Shown: positions 54,190-64,000 of the stretch, in pieces | How positions within the stretch are numbered: the stretch's first letter is position 1 | Layout: the number at the start of each line of letters is the position of its first letter | DNA from: Ceratothoa steindachneri | Taxonomy: Eukaryota; Arthropoda; Malacostraca; Isopoda; Cymothoidae | Length of the DNA stretch: 64,000 bases | Reading direction: 5' to 3' | Assembly (NCBI GenBank): GCA_963969495.1 | Contig: OZ018329.1 | Location: forward strand, 71,400,959-71,464,958 | Notes under the pieces: generated by a model | Told to the model about the DNA's origin: nothing | The model's input: the letters and a program-made list of their open reading frames with translations, nothing else | The model's database searches: none | Position numbers and translations under genes: made by a program

Positions 54190-55590
54190 ACTCTGATCAG
54201 AGATCCTTAGTCGGCTTCAAGGACTTACTAACTTCAGAAGTTGGTTGCAGATTCTTCTGAGTTGGTCGCCACGGAGTCAGACCCGTGAAGAAGATCGGAT
54301 AGACTAAGGGCAGAGAGAATGGGAAGAGACTTAATGTTCAAATGAAAATTGTGAGAAATTAATAATCACCTGCTCATTTTCCTTTCCAGGACATGGCAAA
54401 GGTAGAGTGCAAAAGTGTTTGCAAGAAAGCAGCGGCCTGAATGCTAAAACCTACTTCATTTTTTCGTTCACATTCTGCTGTCATGCAAAGGCTGAATTTA
54501 GTCCTCTGCACCCTTGTAACCCTACTCTTCTAACCTCACCCCGTTCCTTCTATTAGTGAAATAAGCACCACCAATTTGGTGCCAAACGGTACTTAACTCC
54601 CCTTCCCTCCAATTCCATACCAAATTCCTTCGTGGGAACTACCCAGTATCCGCCATGATGGAATAAAACGTGACTAAAATTCACTAGTCTCATCATGCCA
54701 TTCTATCACTTATTAGCTCACCAGCATTCCCTCTTACACTCTCGTCCCACATCAACACTACTACCGGGTAGACTGGACCGGGGTCCATGACATCCATGCT
54801 TATTACAGCCTTTGTGTATTGTGTTCGCAAAGACGAAACTTTCAGGTGCGATATCCTCCAGACCAACGTACCCATATCCGCGGTTAGTAGCCTTTTACGA
54901 CACTCTCCGGAAGACAGTTTGTGTATTCTTCCTGCCACACAGATAAGAACGAAATCTTGCAAAGGTAATTTCACTTCAAGGAGAAAACGAACAGATAAGA
55001 AAATTAATCACATTAAACGGGTGCATTGAGGTAGTTTGTTGAGTAACACCCAAATATTCAGAGAACGATTGATTGCCCTGACGACCTCAACTGGACGCGC
55101 ATGCGCAAAGATATCAGAACGAGATACATGCAATCCAGTTACGCACTTACTTTAATCACACAACCTCACTCCATATCAATGAAGCATTATTGGGCATAGT
55201 GATAGAGTAGCAAATAATTTAAACATTGAAATACATGAAAAATAATTAAGCTATCGATACTTGATAACAAATTCGGTACTGATCGTTCTCTTGATAGTAA
55301 TAATTGATTGCTTAGATCAAGTTAAGTTTTTGATTCGTGTCATCATCAGAGATCAGGATCCTAAAATTCGGATTAGTTGATATAAAACACAAAATTACTT
55401 AAGTACGTTGCCTTATTTTATCAAGCAGACGAGAAAAAAGATAGAACGTACTTAGTATTAAACTTATGATTTAGATTAAACATTATTATAAACATCGCAT
55501 AAAATTCAAAATTTAATTAGTATTTAAAATTATAATCGATGCCTCTTACAAAAAATTAGTTACATCACGATACTCAAAGTCCAACTTTCT
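54190..55590. other. No recognised gene
   Basis: Open frames at 54693-54974 (-) and 54787-55029 (+) overlap each other and show no domain. The remainder is AT-rich. Confidence 0.5.
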
Positions 55591-55719
55591 TGAACATATG
55601 TCGAACAAACCCTAAGCATTATGCTCTGAAGTTTGTTGTAGATTAGCAAACTTTGATTTTTGCTTTGCGATTACCATGGTGATCTCTATCAGAGCACATA
55701 GGCCCTATAGCTATCTAAT

Positions 55720-56650
55720 GTCAAACAAATATCTTCACCTACTACTGGCTACACAACTCTATTCCTACCAAGTGATAAAAGCTACCATTGTACCCATTCT
55801 TAAACACAACAAACCTCTAACGAACCACCATCATAAAAACCTATATCTCGTCTCTCATCACTATCCAAAAAGAGAAGCTAGTGCAAAAACGAATTGCATT
55901 ACTAATCCCACTTGTCTCCTCGCAACACGGTTTCCGTAAAAACTACTACACAACACATACTAGGTTATAACAAATCATATGACAGCCCCAACACAGCTTT
56001 ACTAAAAAAAAAATACTAAACACAAGCATCCACCAAACCGACAAGCAAGTCATTCACAACCAGACAGTCAAAATACATGCTATTATAAAATGGTGTTCCA
56101 CCAGGGGTCATTCTCTACCCCTATTCTTCATGTACGAAATAACCACCCCTAACATTCCTCTCGCAAGAGTATAATCATTTGCAGATGACCATACAATAAC
56201 ATCATAGCACAGCAACATAGGCAAGAAAACAAACATCCATCATACAATTAGAACTTTGACTCTTAAACAACAGAATGTCAGTCTCCCCACAAAAATACCG
56301 TAACATTATTCACTTCACACAGACAAGAATCAAACCACCACCGTAAAGAAACCAATTACACCTACACTCAAATAGCCGCCACTTAAACAACCTCTCAACC
56401 AATCCCATACATTAAGGAAAAAATCTACCCTAGCCAGAAACACAAGTCACTCTTTCCACACCTACAATACTACAAACAACTAATAAACAAAGCAAACAAC
56501 CAACACTGATCATGTTGTAAACACCCATCAGAAAACACTGAACACCTTGTTTCAAGTCAGAGACTTGCGGGCTCGACCCTCGATGGTAGCAGCCTTCTTG
56601 GCGGACTGTGGTAGACAGCCTGGAGTGTAACCGAGTAACCTTTCTCACAT
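55720..56650 (+). pseudogene. Highly decayed LINE reverse transcriptase
   Basis: In changing plus-strand frames RT blocks can still be followed: KATIVPILKHNKPL (55770), LLPQHGFRKNYYTTH (55910), NGVPPGVILYP (56090; the GVPQG block), FADDHTIT (56175; the F-ADD catalytic box), then TLKQQNVSLPTKIP with LFTSHRQ and a late SCCKHPSENTEHLV near 56510, resembling the C-terminal Cys-His motif before the LINE end. Stops are present every few dozen codons. The order and spacing of five blocks make chance unlikely, but the clade cannot be fixed. This may be the oldest LINE in the window. Confidence 0.55.
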
Positions 56651-58553
56651 TCGTATAGCATTATTGGCAAGGTTTTTTTTTTCTACTTTGCAAAAATAAA
56701 TCAATTATAAGTTTCACTTTCCCGCGTTCACTACTGACAATTTACATGCTTTGGGTGTAAGTTTTGACCTTAGATTTGACATTAATGTTGCCATCTGTAC
56801 GGCATGGACTGCAACTTAAGTGTTTAAATGTATTAGTACATTTTTTTTTATAATTCACAACTTTCTTGTATTTTCTCTTATTGATGTTGGGTGGGCAGTT
56901 GTCCGGATACACCATAATCTAACTCCCACACACTAACGTGAGACCAGCATATAAGATGCAACTTTATTGCACATTTCACAAACCAAACCACAGCATTCAA
57001 TAATACTCTGAGCGCCCCAGAAACTTTCCTATCATTCATTAATCTTTTTAGCGGTTCAATAACAATCAGTTACAATATTCGTTTGCATTAACGCCTCACT
57101 CCTTTTCCACCACGTATAAAATTAGGGCATCATGGCGGCCAATGGCCGATATATAGTGCGTGTCACGCATCGGCCGATGTAAACATTGTATGAGTGGATA
57201 AATAATCGAGCTTTGAAAGCTCGTAAATTTTAGTTTTACCATTCTATTTCAGGTAGACCGGGGCGTAGCCGAGCACAGTCCTCACTTCTCCATCACTGAC
57301 GTCTGACTGTAGAATCATGAAATTGCCACTAGGAAGAGCACTGGCATCATTCCATAGCAGACACAGAGGAGGATGTCAGCAGACGGGTTTCCTTTTATCA
57401 TCCAGATTACCTCAAAATGGCATTTAATTGGCGGACCTTTAAATTAAAAATTTCACTTTCCCCTTTCAGTCTTAACACACTCCGATACAGCTTGTAACTA
57501 ACCTCTATCATTCATTAAACTTTTATCGCATTTGCTCTACTTAAAGTGTCAAAAACAATCTATCAGTCGTGTTGTTGCAAGTGAGAAATCGAAGCGTCCA
57601 CTAACAAATTTCCTTTCCCTCATGACAACAATATTTTGAAAAGAAGAATCTACTATAACAATTCATTTCACCTTTTTTTTTTAAAACATGACCTTCTTTC
57701 TATACAGTCTCTTTTAAAAAAAGCGACAAGCCTTCATTGGTGATCATGTTTATTTTCAGGACCTTACACCCTTTGCTCCATTTAAGCTCAAGACAGAACC
57801 TATCACGAGAAACGCTTCGTCAAATCCCTCAACATAGATTTCATTGCATTTAAAACCATGACATAATAATGCCTACTAATTTCGAAACGACTTTTAAAAA
57901 GAATGAATTTATATTCACTATAAAAAATAACATTAAACACTGTTATAAAATCAACATCTTATTTATCTTAAATATTGCACAATCTGAAATATTATTTTTA
58001 GATAAAAATCATAACTCGTACAGAGGACAAAATTATGATGGAAATTTTAAAATATAAAATTCGTTTTTTATAAGTGGCTTTATACTACTTGCATACCCAT
58101 AAAAATTCAAATAATTAGAACATACACAAAGAAAATTTCTAATGAATGGAAAGAATTTTAGACTATGATTTCCATTAATATACATGTATATTTGTATAGT
58201 GTAAAATCGGTCAAACATTTGTAGGCTTCTTGGTACCATAGTCCTGAATGAAATTGTCCTCTCATATCCTTAGTTGTGTACTCTTGCCAACCCGAGAAAA
58301 CAAATAAATGACAGCTTTCGGAAAGACAGAAAGTCTCTACAAAAAAACAAACATTTCGGAAAATTCGTATTAATTTATAGTTGCCCAAGGCATTATTCAC
58401 CATTTCTCGATAAATAATCCACTTCAGAGGACTATTAGAGATACGAATTAAGCGCAATTACTGACATGCGAGTGGCAAAAAGTTTGGATTCAAATTCGAA
58501 GGCCAATTGAAGTGCGACCCGCATAATGCAGATGGCGCAACACTCGATCCCTC
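56651..58553. other. AT-rich sequence, no gene recognised
   Basis: No domain-bearing frame. The part nearest 58553 would be the 3' untranslated region of the exon at 58554-58703 if that exon is real; I did not find a convincing minus-strand polyadenylation signal close by. Confidence 0.5.
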
Positions 58554-58703
58554 TCATTTCAAATCGACGATGAATTCGTCGCCGGAATTCACATTCAAGG
58601 TATAGAGCTGCTTGCTGTTGATCTTCAACTCATCGGGGGCATAGGCGGCCCCACTCGCTTTATCCACATAGAAAAGTCGCATTCGGGAGCAAGGAACCCC
58701 TAG
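58554..58703 (-). CDS. Terminal exon of a host gene, tubulin cofactor E-like ubiquitin-like end
   Basis: In minus sense a pyrimidine-rich acceptor CGTCTCTTTTCAG (ending at 58704) precedes a phase-0 exon of 49 codons ending at TGA 58554-58556. It starts LGVPCSRMRLFYVDK and ends QLYTLNVNSGDEFIVDLK. The layout M-RLFY-x-D ... P-x-E-L/M-K ... LY-x-x-x-V-x-x-GDE-I-x-V is, from memory, that of the C-terminal ubiquitin-like domain of tubulin-specific chaperone E and its relative TBCEL, which act in tubulin folding or turnover. The upstream exons would lie at higher coordinates, beyond LINE copies, and none was found in the window. The exon has no defects and differs in character from the transposon sequence around it. 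The family assignment is tentative. Confidence 0.5.
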   Translation of the reverse strand, partial: LGVPCSRMRLFYVDKASGAAYAPDELKINSKQLYTLNVNSGDEFIVDLK

Positions 58704-58759
58704 CTGAAAAGAGACGGCTTCGTTTATTTTAAAATAAACTTTTTTTTTAATTTTAGCGC

Positions 58760-60150
58760 AATCATCTGGCGGCCACCATCGAGGGTATAGCCTCGGAGAA
58801 AAAAATAAAAGGATTCTAAATAAATTAACAGCAATCACAACTATCCATAAAAATAGAACCATAAGACGAACGCTTGGGGGTCCTTTGGGAAGCCCGCTTC
58901 CTTCAGGGAAAAAAGTGCGCAACCAACAATTAAAAAAACAACAAACACAATCAGATAGCATGGACGATCCACGCCTGGTGTAAGGAATTCGTCTACAACA
59001 CCAGATAAGCGCTAGCCAACCCGCACGCGACTGAAGAGAGGTACCGCCCACGAAGGTCCCCAAGAATAGGACATTCAATGGTCTGACGGACCAAGCAGTC
59101 TTCGCAGAAACGTTCAGAGAAGGATTCCATCATATGGGGCTGTGTCCCACATGTGTGTTCAATACAAGGACGACAGAAAATGGCTTGATAGAGAGAGAGA
59201 TAGGGGAAGGGGGAGCACGGGAAAAGTCGGAGAACAATGGAACCTAAATTTAAATTCCAGGGTGCAGTATCTCATCTTCTTTGCCATGCAGAGAGAGAGA
59301 GAGGGAAATAGCGTAACACCGTTTGTGTAGACAGCCTGACCCTTTCATCAGCAACTCCTACATGTCCAGGAACCGAGTAGAAGACAATGACATCCTCCTG
59401 ATTCGCAGCAGCAATGGCGTAAGGATACTGTGAACTAAAGAATATGCAGAAAGTCCAATGCCAAGAGCACCTAGCGTGCTCTTTGAGTCGCTATAGATTA
59501 CAAAAGTCTCCGAACCTGGCACGCCGTGTAATACCAAACGGTATATTGCAATCAATGCGGCTATGAAGACAGACGCAGCGCCCCGCCGGCTTCAAACAAA
59601 GGGAAGGTAGCATTGAAGACAACCCTTATTCGGACTTGGAGCCAACGGTGTATACAAGTACGAGTAAAATGTGACAAGATGTATGCTCTAAGAAGTGCGA
59701 ACGCAATATTACTAATGGTGCTGTGAAAGCTTTGGAAGCGAAAAGCCTTCAAAGGTGGCAGATTGGTCAGAACAATCGGTGTTACCGGTCCGAATTACGC
59801 GAGGGCCTTGTGAGAAAGACTGATCCAGGAAACGGCCCTTCTCAGGGGCTCGGGGCTGTTCGGCCAGGTGGCCTGAGGAACAACATGAGAACTCTAGGAA
59901 TTTCGTGCCACGAACCCGAAAGGTTTAGTGGCATCTCTCTGCAAGATAACCTAAAGATCGGCCCCAGATGAAATGGACGCTGAACACGCGCCTACAAGGG
60001 CACGACGTAAAGCGAGTGGTAGTTCTCCTGCGCCAACAAGAATTATTTCTGTAGGGGACGTGCGGAAGGCACCTTAAAAAAATACAGTTCCCTTCTGGCA
60101 GCCGCAAACGAGAGCATAAGCATCGCGAAATTTTTAAATACTCCAATTAA
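58760..60150 (-). mobile_element. I-clade LINE copy X5, decayed
   Basis: Diverged relative of X1 covering RNase H and the C-terminus. 59752-59561 and 59555-59358 read VVFNATFPLFEAGGALRL and FVIYSDSKSTLGALGI, matching X1 KSSLFEVSGALPG and IVIYSDSQSALSALGA. 59030-59120 aligns with the X1 Cys-His segment (GACATTC...TGTGCCG). The 3' part near 58880 shares GGGAAGCCCGCTTCCTTCAGG with copy X6. Numerous frameshifts are present. Confidence 0.7.
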
Positions 60151-60159
60151 TAATAAACT

Positions 60160-60686
60160 ACAGGGTGGGGCAGAGAGGACGGACGTTTTTGAAAAATTGA
60201 TGCTCTGGCTGTGTGGGCCGTCACCCCATCCTGCTGAAACCACACACGTCGGATAGGCATACGTTTTCTTCGTAATTCAGGCATAACTAAGTTGTTTATC
60301 TTCTCGATGTAACGCTCTGAGTTCACAGTAACAGCATTTCCATTATTGTCTTCAAAAAGGTAAGGACCAATGACGGCAGCTTTTCCAACAGCACACCAGA
60401 CTGTCACTTTTGGGCTGTGCAGTGGTCTTTCATGCAGTTCTCTCGGACTTTGAAGAGCCCAATAACGACAGTTCTGTTGATACACCATGCCATTGAGATG
60501 AAAATGAGTTTCAGCACTCATTAACAAAATGAGGTTGTCATTTGCCTCAAAAATTCACCTGAAAAGAAAAGAAAAAAAATGCTAACACACCACGGGCAGA
60601 ATGGTACCTGCCAGACATATGTCCCTTCCCCCCGAGGCTGAGTAATAGCCATTTCAAAAACGTCTGTCCTCTCTGCCCCACCCTAT
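60160..60686 (-). mobile_element. Internally deleted mariner-like element
   Basis: Ends AGGGTGGGGCAGAGAGGAC (left) and, as reverse complement, the same 19 bases on the right (60686). The match continues through GACGTTTTTGAAA, giving inverted repeats of about 34 bp with one mismatch. TA flanks both ends. It contains only the middle of a transposase (60527-60147), so it needed a helper to move. It lies between the LINE copies X5 and X6. Confidence 0.85.
60195..60560 (-). pseudogene. Mariner-like transposase, middle fragment
   Basis: Encodes the catalytic middle of a Tc1/mariner-type transposase found widely in arthropods: AETHFHLNGMVYQQNCRYWA, ELHERPLHSPKVTVWCAVGK, VTVNSERYIEKI and VWFQQDGVTAHTARA. 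The second catalytic Asp (QQDG) is present. The first, expected as SDE before HFHL, reads SAE (GCT for GAT). The N-terminal DNA-binding half and the region with the third acidic residue are deleted. The last codons run into the terminal inverted repeat. It is inactive. Confidence 0.85.
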
Positions 60687-60689
60687 ATA

Positions 60690-62035
60690 AGCAAAGATAA
60701 ATAAGAAAAAACAAGCAAATTTAGGTGGCCCCACGGGAAGCCCTCTTCCCTCAGGGACCCTACGTGCTATCAACAATGTAAAAAAGTCATAGTATGGAGG
60801 AAGGCTGCATCTTCTAAATTTTTTATAACACTAGAGTATGGTGTGCACGAGCCTGACCCCAGACCGAGAGAGGCGATAGCGACTCGACTCGTCATGGTAG
60901 CGGGACAGGTAGTGCACAAAAAGCTTCCCTAGATCAGTACATTCAACCAAAATGTGGCGTACTGACCGGGTGACCAGACAGACGACACTGCGTCCGCGCG
61001 TGCTCGATTCGAAAACGACAGACACTAAATTGATACCGTCGAAGCATTGGGGTACAAGTCCACGGGAAAAGTCGGGGCGTAATGACGAAAGTATAAAATT
61101 CCCGTGAACCAATCCCATCTTCTTTGCCATGCACCCTTAAGGGCTGATCTAATATCTGCCATTTAACCAGAGTGGGGAGGCGCAAAAAGGTGGTCCGAAT
61201 GCTCACTCTGTGGAGATAGCCTGGCCCTTTCATCAGCGGGCTCGTTTCGAGGGATCAAACAGAAGATAATCTAGACTTTCTTCCCGACTGGCAGAAACCA
61301 TGGTGTCACGGATACTGCGAACCAGGGGATGTGGAGGTTCCAATGCCTCAATGGCACTTAGCCCGATAGTGAATCTCCCGTACGGAGTGGTATACGGCAA
61401 ACAGTTGGGCCATGAAGACGGACGCAACACATGGAAGAACCATGCCGGTTTCAAATAACTGGGAGGTAGCATGACTCCCTACCTTTTTCGAGCTAGGAGC
61501 CAACTGTCTACACCGGCAGTACGACAAATATTCAGAGGTGTTACCCTGTAGGGTGGCGTATTGAGCAGAATTATCGGAGGCACCGCGCCGACAACAAAAT
61601 CGAACTCTGAGTTTTCTTGTCTTGAGCCCGAAAGATTTATGGATGAGCTGCGGACGAAATAAGAGTCGTTGGCGACTGAGAGAGACGATCAACCACCGTA
61701 TACAAGCGCATGATGGTGTAGGAAGTAATGCGAGTTGCATCTCCTCCATATCGACAAGAAAGCTCTCTAGAGGAAACGCGCGAAGGCACTAATCACCAAC
61801 CGGAGACCAGTGTGATTGACCGAATACACCATCGGCACCAGATGCAAGGATGCGAAGGAGTAAAACTCACGTCTGTAGTCCAGCTCAGAACGGACAAAGG
61901 AGGGGTAGAATATCGAGCGTAAGTCGCCTTATATCACCCCAGCTGCTATAAACCACAGAACGAGGAATTTCCATGGCGCAGGTGCAAGAGAGCCTAGGGT
62001 TGGATTGCGAACGTGGGGCTTCCAGGTGAGGATTC
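60690..62035 (-). mobile_element. I-clade LINE copy X6, 3' part
   Basis: Diverged X-family copy: C-terminus at 61130-60831 (SVRHILVECTDLGKLFVHYL), the RNase H area at about 61500-61200 (SAIEALEPPHPLVRSIRDTM, matching X1 LGALESPHSLVREIRDAT), and RT thumb sequence at 61990-61700. It breaks off at 62035 in a segment equal to X1 47142-47165 and resumes at 63685. Confidence 0.75.
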
Positions 62036-63684
62036 AAATTTCAAATGTAAGCCCTTTCACACAAGTGTGGTTAAGGCACTTGAACGTCACTAAAAACTAC
62101 CCGCCCCTCTCACCCCACCATCATTTCTTTTCACGATAAATCGCCCCTCACAGACCCCCTCCATTCACTTCTTCCGGAGTCAGCATTTTCACATAATCCA
62201 CCAACCTTTTTACGCGGCCTTCCAACCTTTCTCAAACATTAGCATTGTATATCTCTAAAAATCTATTCCTATCCAAGCTCCTTATACGGCCATACCATCT
62301 CAGAATACTTTCATGCACACCACTTACATAATCGTTTCTCACTCTACCTTTCGCACAACAAACAGCCCTTTTAAGTTGTCCACTTGCACTGCTCTCAGTC
62401 GCCATCTTTCCTTCTCATATTATTACTCTCGTACACTAACGTTTACACATTCCACACTCTCATTTGCTCTATTAATAATTTGTAAATACGCCTCCTTTTG
62501 CTTTGCACTACACGCTTCTCATCGTCATTCTAACATTCAGAATTTTTGCTTCCTCTTTCCACTTCTGGCACACCCACACAACCCTAGCACTAATGCTTCC
62601 TTAATCATTTCCACATTTACTCCATCTCCAGGCTTCACTTATTTCCTCTCTTCTACGCTTAATCCTTCACATCTTCCCTTTCTCTGATTCAACATTTCAC
62701 TTTTGATTCTCCCTTCCTTTCCGCCTTCCTCATGTGTTCTCATCCATGCACCAAACAATTCAACATTACACAGCACAATCATGTGATCAGATCGTCTCAT
62801 ACTCATACCTCTTACAGCTTTCACATCAAATACTTCCCGCAGCAAATTCCCTCTTACCCGATACACATCAATCATATTCTTAAGTTCTTCTCTCCCTTGC
62901 CCAACCCATGTGTAACTATGAACATCGTTTTACTCAACGAATGTGTTTGCTACACATCTTTTGCATAGAACCTTACAACCCTCTCCCCATTTTTCTTCTC
63001 TCCAGGTGTACCAAAAGCTCCGTTATCTTCCCTCTCAATTGCACCTATTCGTCCATTCATATCTCCAATAACCATCAATTCATACCCGTTCCCAATTTAA
63101 CTCACGACCGTCCCAAGCTATTTGAGAACCTCTCTTTCTCAGCTTCTTTTCTATCATTACAGGATCCATATACTACTATCACGCAGTTTTACCCTTGCAA
63201 ATGTCAATTTCACCCTCATAATTCTCGAGCTTACGCATTCATACCGAACCATTGCATAATGCCACTCATCACTCAAAAGCACTGATACATCATCTTTTCT
63301 CCTACCACACATCTACACCTGATCACATTCCAACTCACACTAGCTCTTCACTCTTCATCGCATTTCATGTGTGTCGACACAAAGCAAACATTTTATCTCC
63401 ATTTTAAAAATCACTACCCTTCCCCTATACTCCTCACATCCCATACACCCACTCGATTCGCACAGTGACGTGGATTAATTGTCCTGACAATACGAAGTCC
63501 GCGGCTTCTTATCTAGCGAGAGGGGTAAGGGGGGCCACGACAGTCCTACCCATTACTATCATTGCTTGTTGTGCTCCTAAGATAAAGCCTTCGGCTTCCC
63601 AAGTTATGTGCCCCTATCCGGGATTTTACTCCACTCACCAGAGGACGGTATGGGTTTTCTTCCTGCCCCATTTACAGGGAATAA
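62036..63684 (-). mobile_element. LINE fragment with endonuclease, inserted in copy X6
   Basis: Minus strand. An AP-type endonuclease is recognisable from VGVWDVRSIGEG (about 63450) through SYTWVGQGREELKNMIDVYR and DVKAVRGMSMRRSDHMIVL (62875-62760), the TW, D-V and SDH blocks. A C-terminal block SILRWYGRIRSLDRNRFLEI at 62310-62250 resembles the LRW-x-GH-x-x-R end of RTE-like and related LINEs. The RT between them is missing or unrecognisable. In element sense the 3' end reads ATTTGAAATTTGAA, a short repeated tail. Confidence 0.65.
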
Positions 63685-64000
63685 GTTGTTAAAAAATACG
63701 ACCAAAGAAACTGTGCGAGTTCCCCACGTCGAGGGATCTCGCGTTTAGGAACAAGTCCAGGTTAGAATGATGGCCTCGACGATGGCATACATAAGCCCGC
63801 CACCTTAGGTCTTATTCAAGGAAACTGGGCTTTGGCATGATAAGAGAGATGGTTCAGAACCCGCGCTCCAAGGTAGGCATCTGAGCCGCGACGAGAGAGA
63901 TCCAAAGAAGTCGTCTACGTAGCGTGGTAAGGACATCTTCTGGCAGCACCGAAGTGATACCATTGATGGTCACGGAAAAGAGAGAACGCTGACGGCATTT
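63685..64000 (-). mobile_element. I-clade LINE copy X6, continuation (RT)
   Basis: Matches X1 47165-47485: CCAAAGAAACTGTGCGAGTT against CCAAGGAAACGGTGCGACTC, and ACATCTTCTGGCAGCACCGA against ACATCTTCCGGCAGCACCGA. It covers the RT region with the catalytic box, is frameshifted, and continues past the window edge. Confidence 0.8.

Noticed and set aside
41061..54830. Possible similarity between 41065-41090 and 54785-54805 (both include TGACATCCATGC)
   Set aside because: The match is only about 12 bases with no extension, so chance is a sufficient explanation.
62313..63285. Plus-strand Ser/Thr/His-rich frames
   Set aside because: Pyrimidine-rich antisense of the endonuclease LINE fragment. No domain is present in the plus-strand frames.

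Overview
This is eukaryotic, most likely arthropod, DNA made almost entirely of decayed transposable elements set in AT-rich host sequence. The clues are spliced gene fragments, long (TA)n, (CT)n and (GA)n microsatellites, CR1-like LINEs whose ORF1 carries an esterase domain, Ty3/gypsy, Penelope-like, Tc1/mariner and hAT elements, and tRNA-derived SINE-like units. I lean weakly towards a crustacean from the TA-repeat density and element mix; no rRNA or mitochondrial gene is present to settle this. No intact host gene is visible. The only piece resembling a conserved host gene is one terminal exon at 58554-58703 (-), with a ubiquitin-like end like tubulin cofactor E-like proteins.

Layout. 1-7.6 kb, minus strand: a truncated CR1-like RT inside or beside an I/Jockey-type element, then a nearly complete CR1-like element (ORF1 esterase 6576-7595; EN-RT ORF 3544-6391 with one frameshift and one stop). 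8.7-19.7 kb: two copies of one Ty3/gypsy family in converging orientation, each with its own 3' LTR of about 910 bp (10190-11099 and 15211-16119). The 4.1 kb between them holds a Tc1-like element (11971-13764, with a SINE inside) and a 440-bp terminal-inverted-repeat element. 19.7-21.05 kb: a Penelope-like GIY-YIG endonuclease fragment, a 158-bp tandem repeat and a long TA tract. 21.4-24.5 kb: a second CR1-like lineage on the plus strand. 25-27.3 kb: a gypsy gag remnant and three nearly identical 202-bp units separated by TA tracts.

28.9-41 kb: members of an 0.7-0.85 kb interspersed repeat family, a 495-bp non-autonomous hAT-like element with a perfect 8-bp target duplication, a four-exon hAT-like transposase gene truncated at its 3' side, a 290-bp tandem family with a tRNA-Leu-like segment, and a Jockey/R1-like RT remnant. 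37-64 kb: six copies of one I-clade LINE family with RNase H, all on the minus strand, three of them abutting head to tail (42060-52316). Inserted among or within these are an internally deleted mariner element (60160-60686) and an EN-bearing LINE fragment (62036-63684).

The genes do not form a cellular pathway. They are replication modules of selfish elements (gag, protease, reverse transcriptase, RNase H, integrase, endonuclease, transposase). Frameshifts, stops or lost catalytic residues show that most are dead. The most informative signals are structural: nested insertions, target-site duplications, an interrupted and uninterrupted pair of a repeat, and the one-way LINE array.
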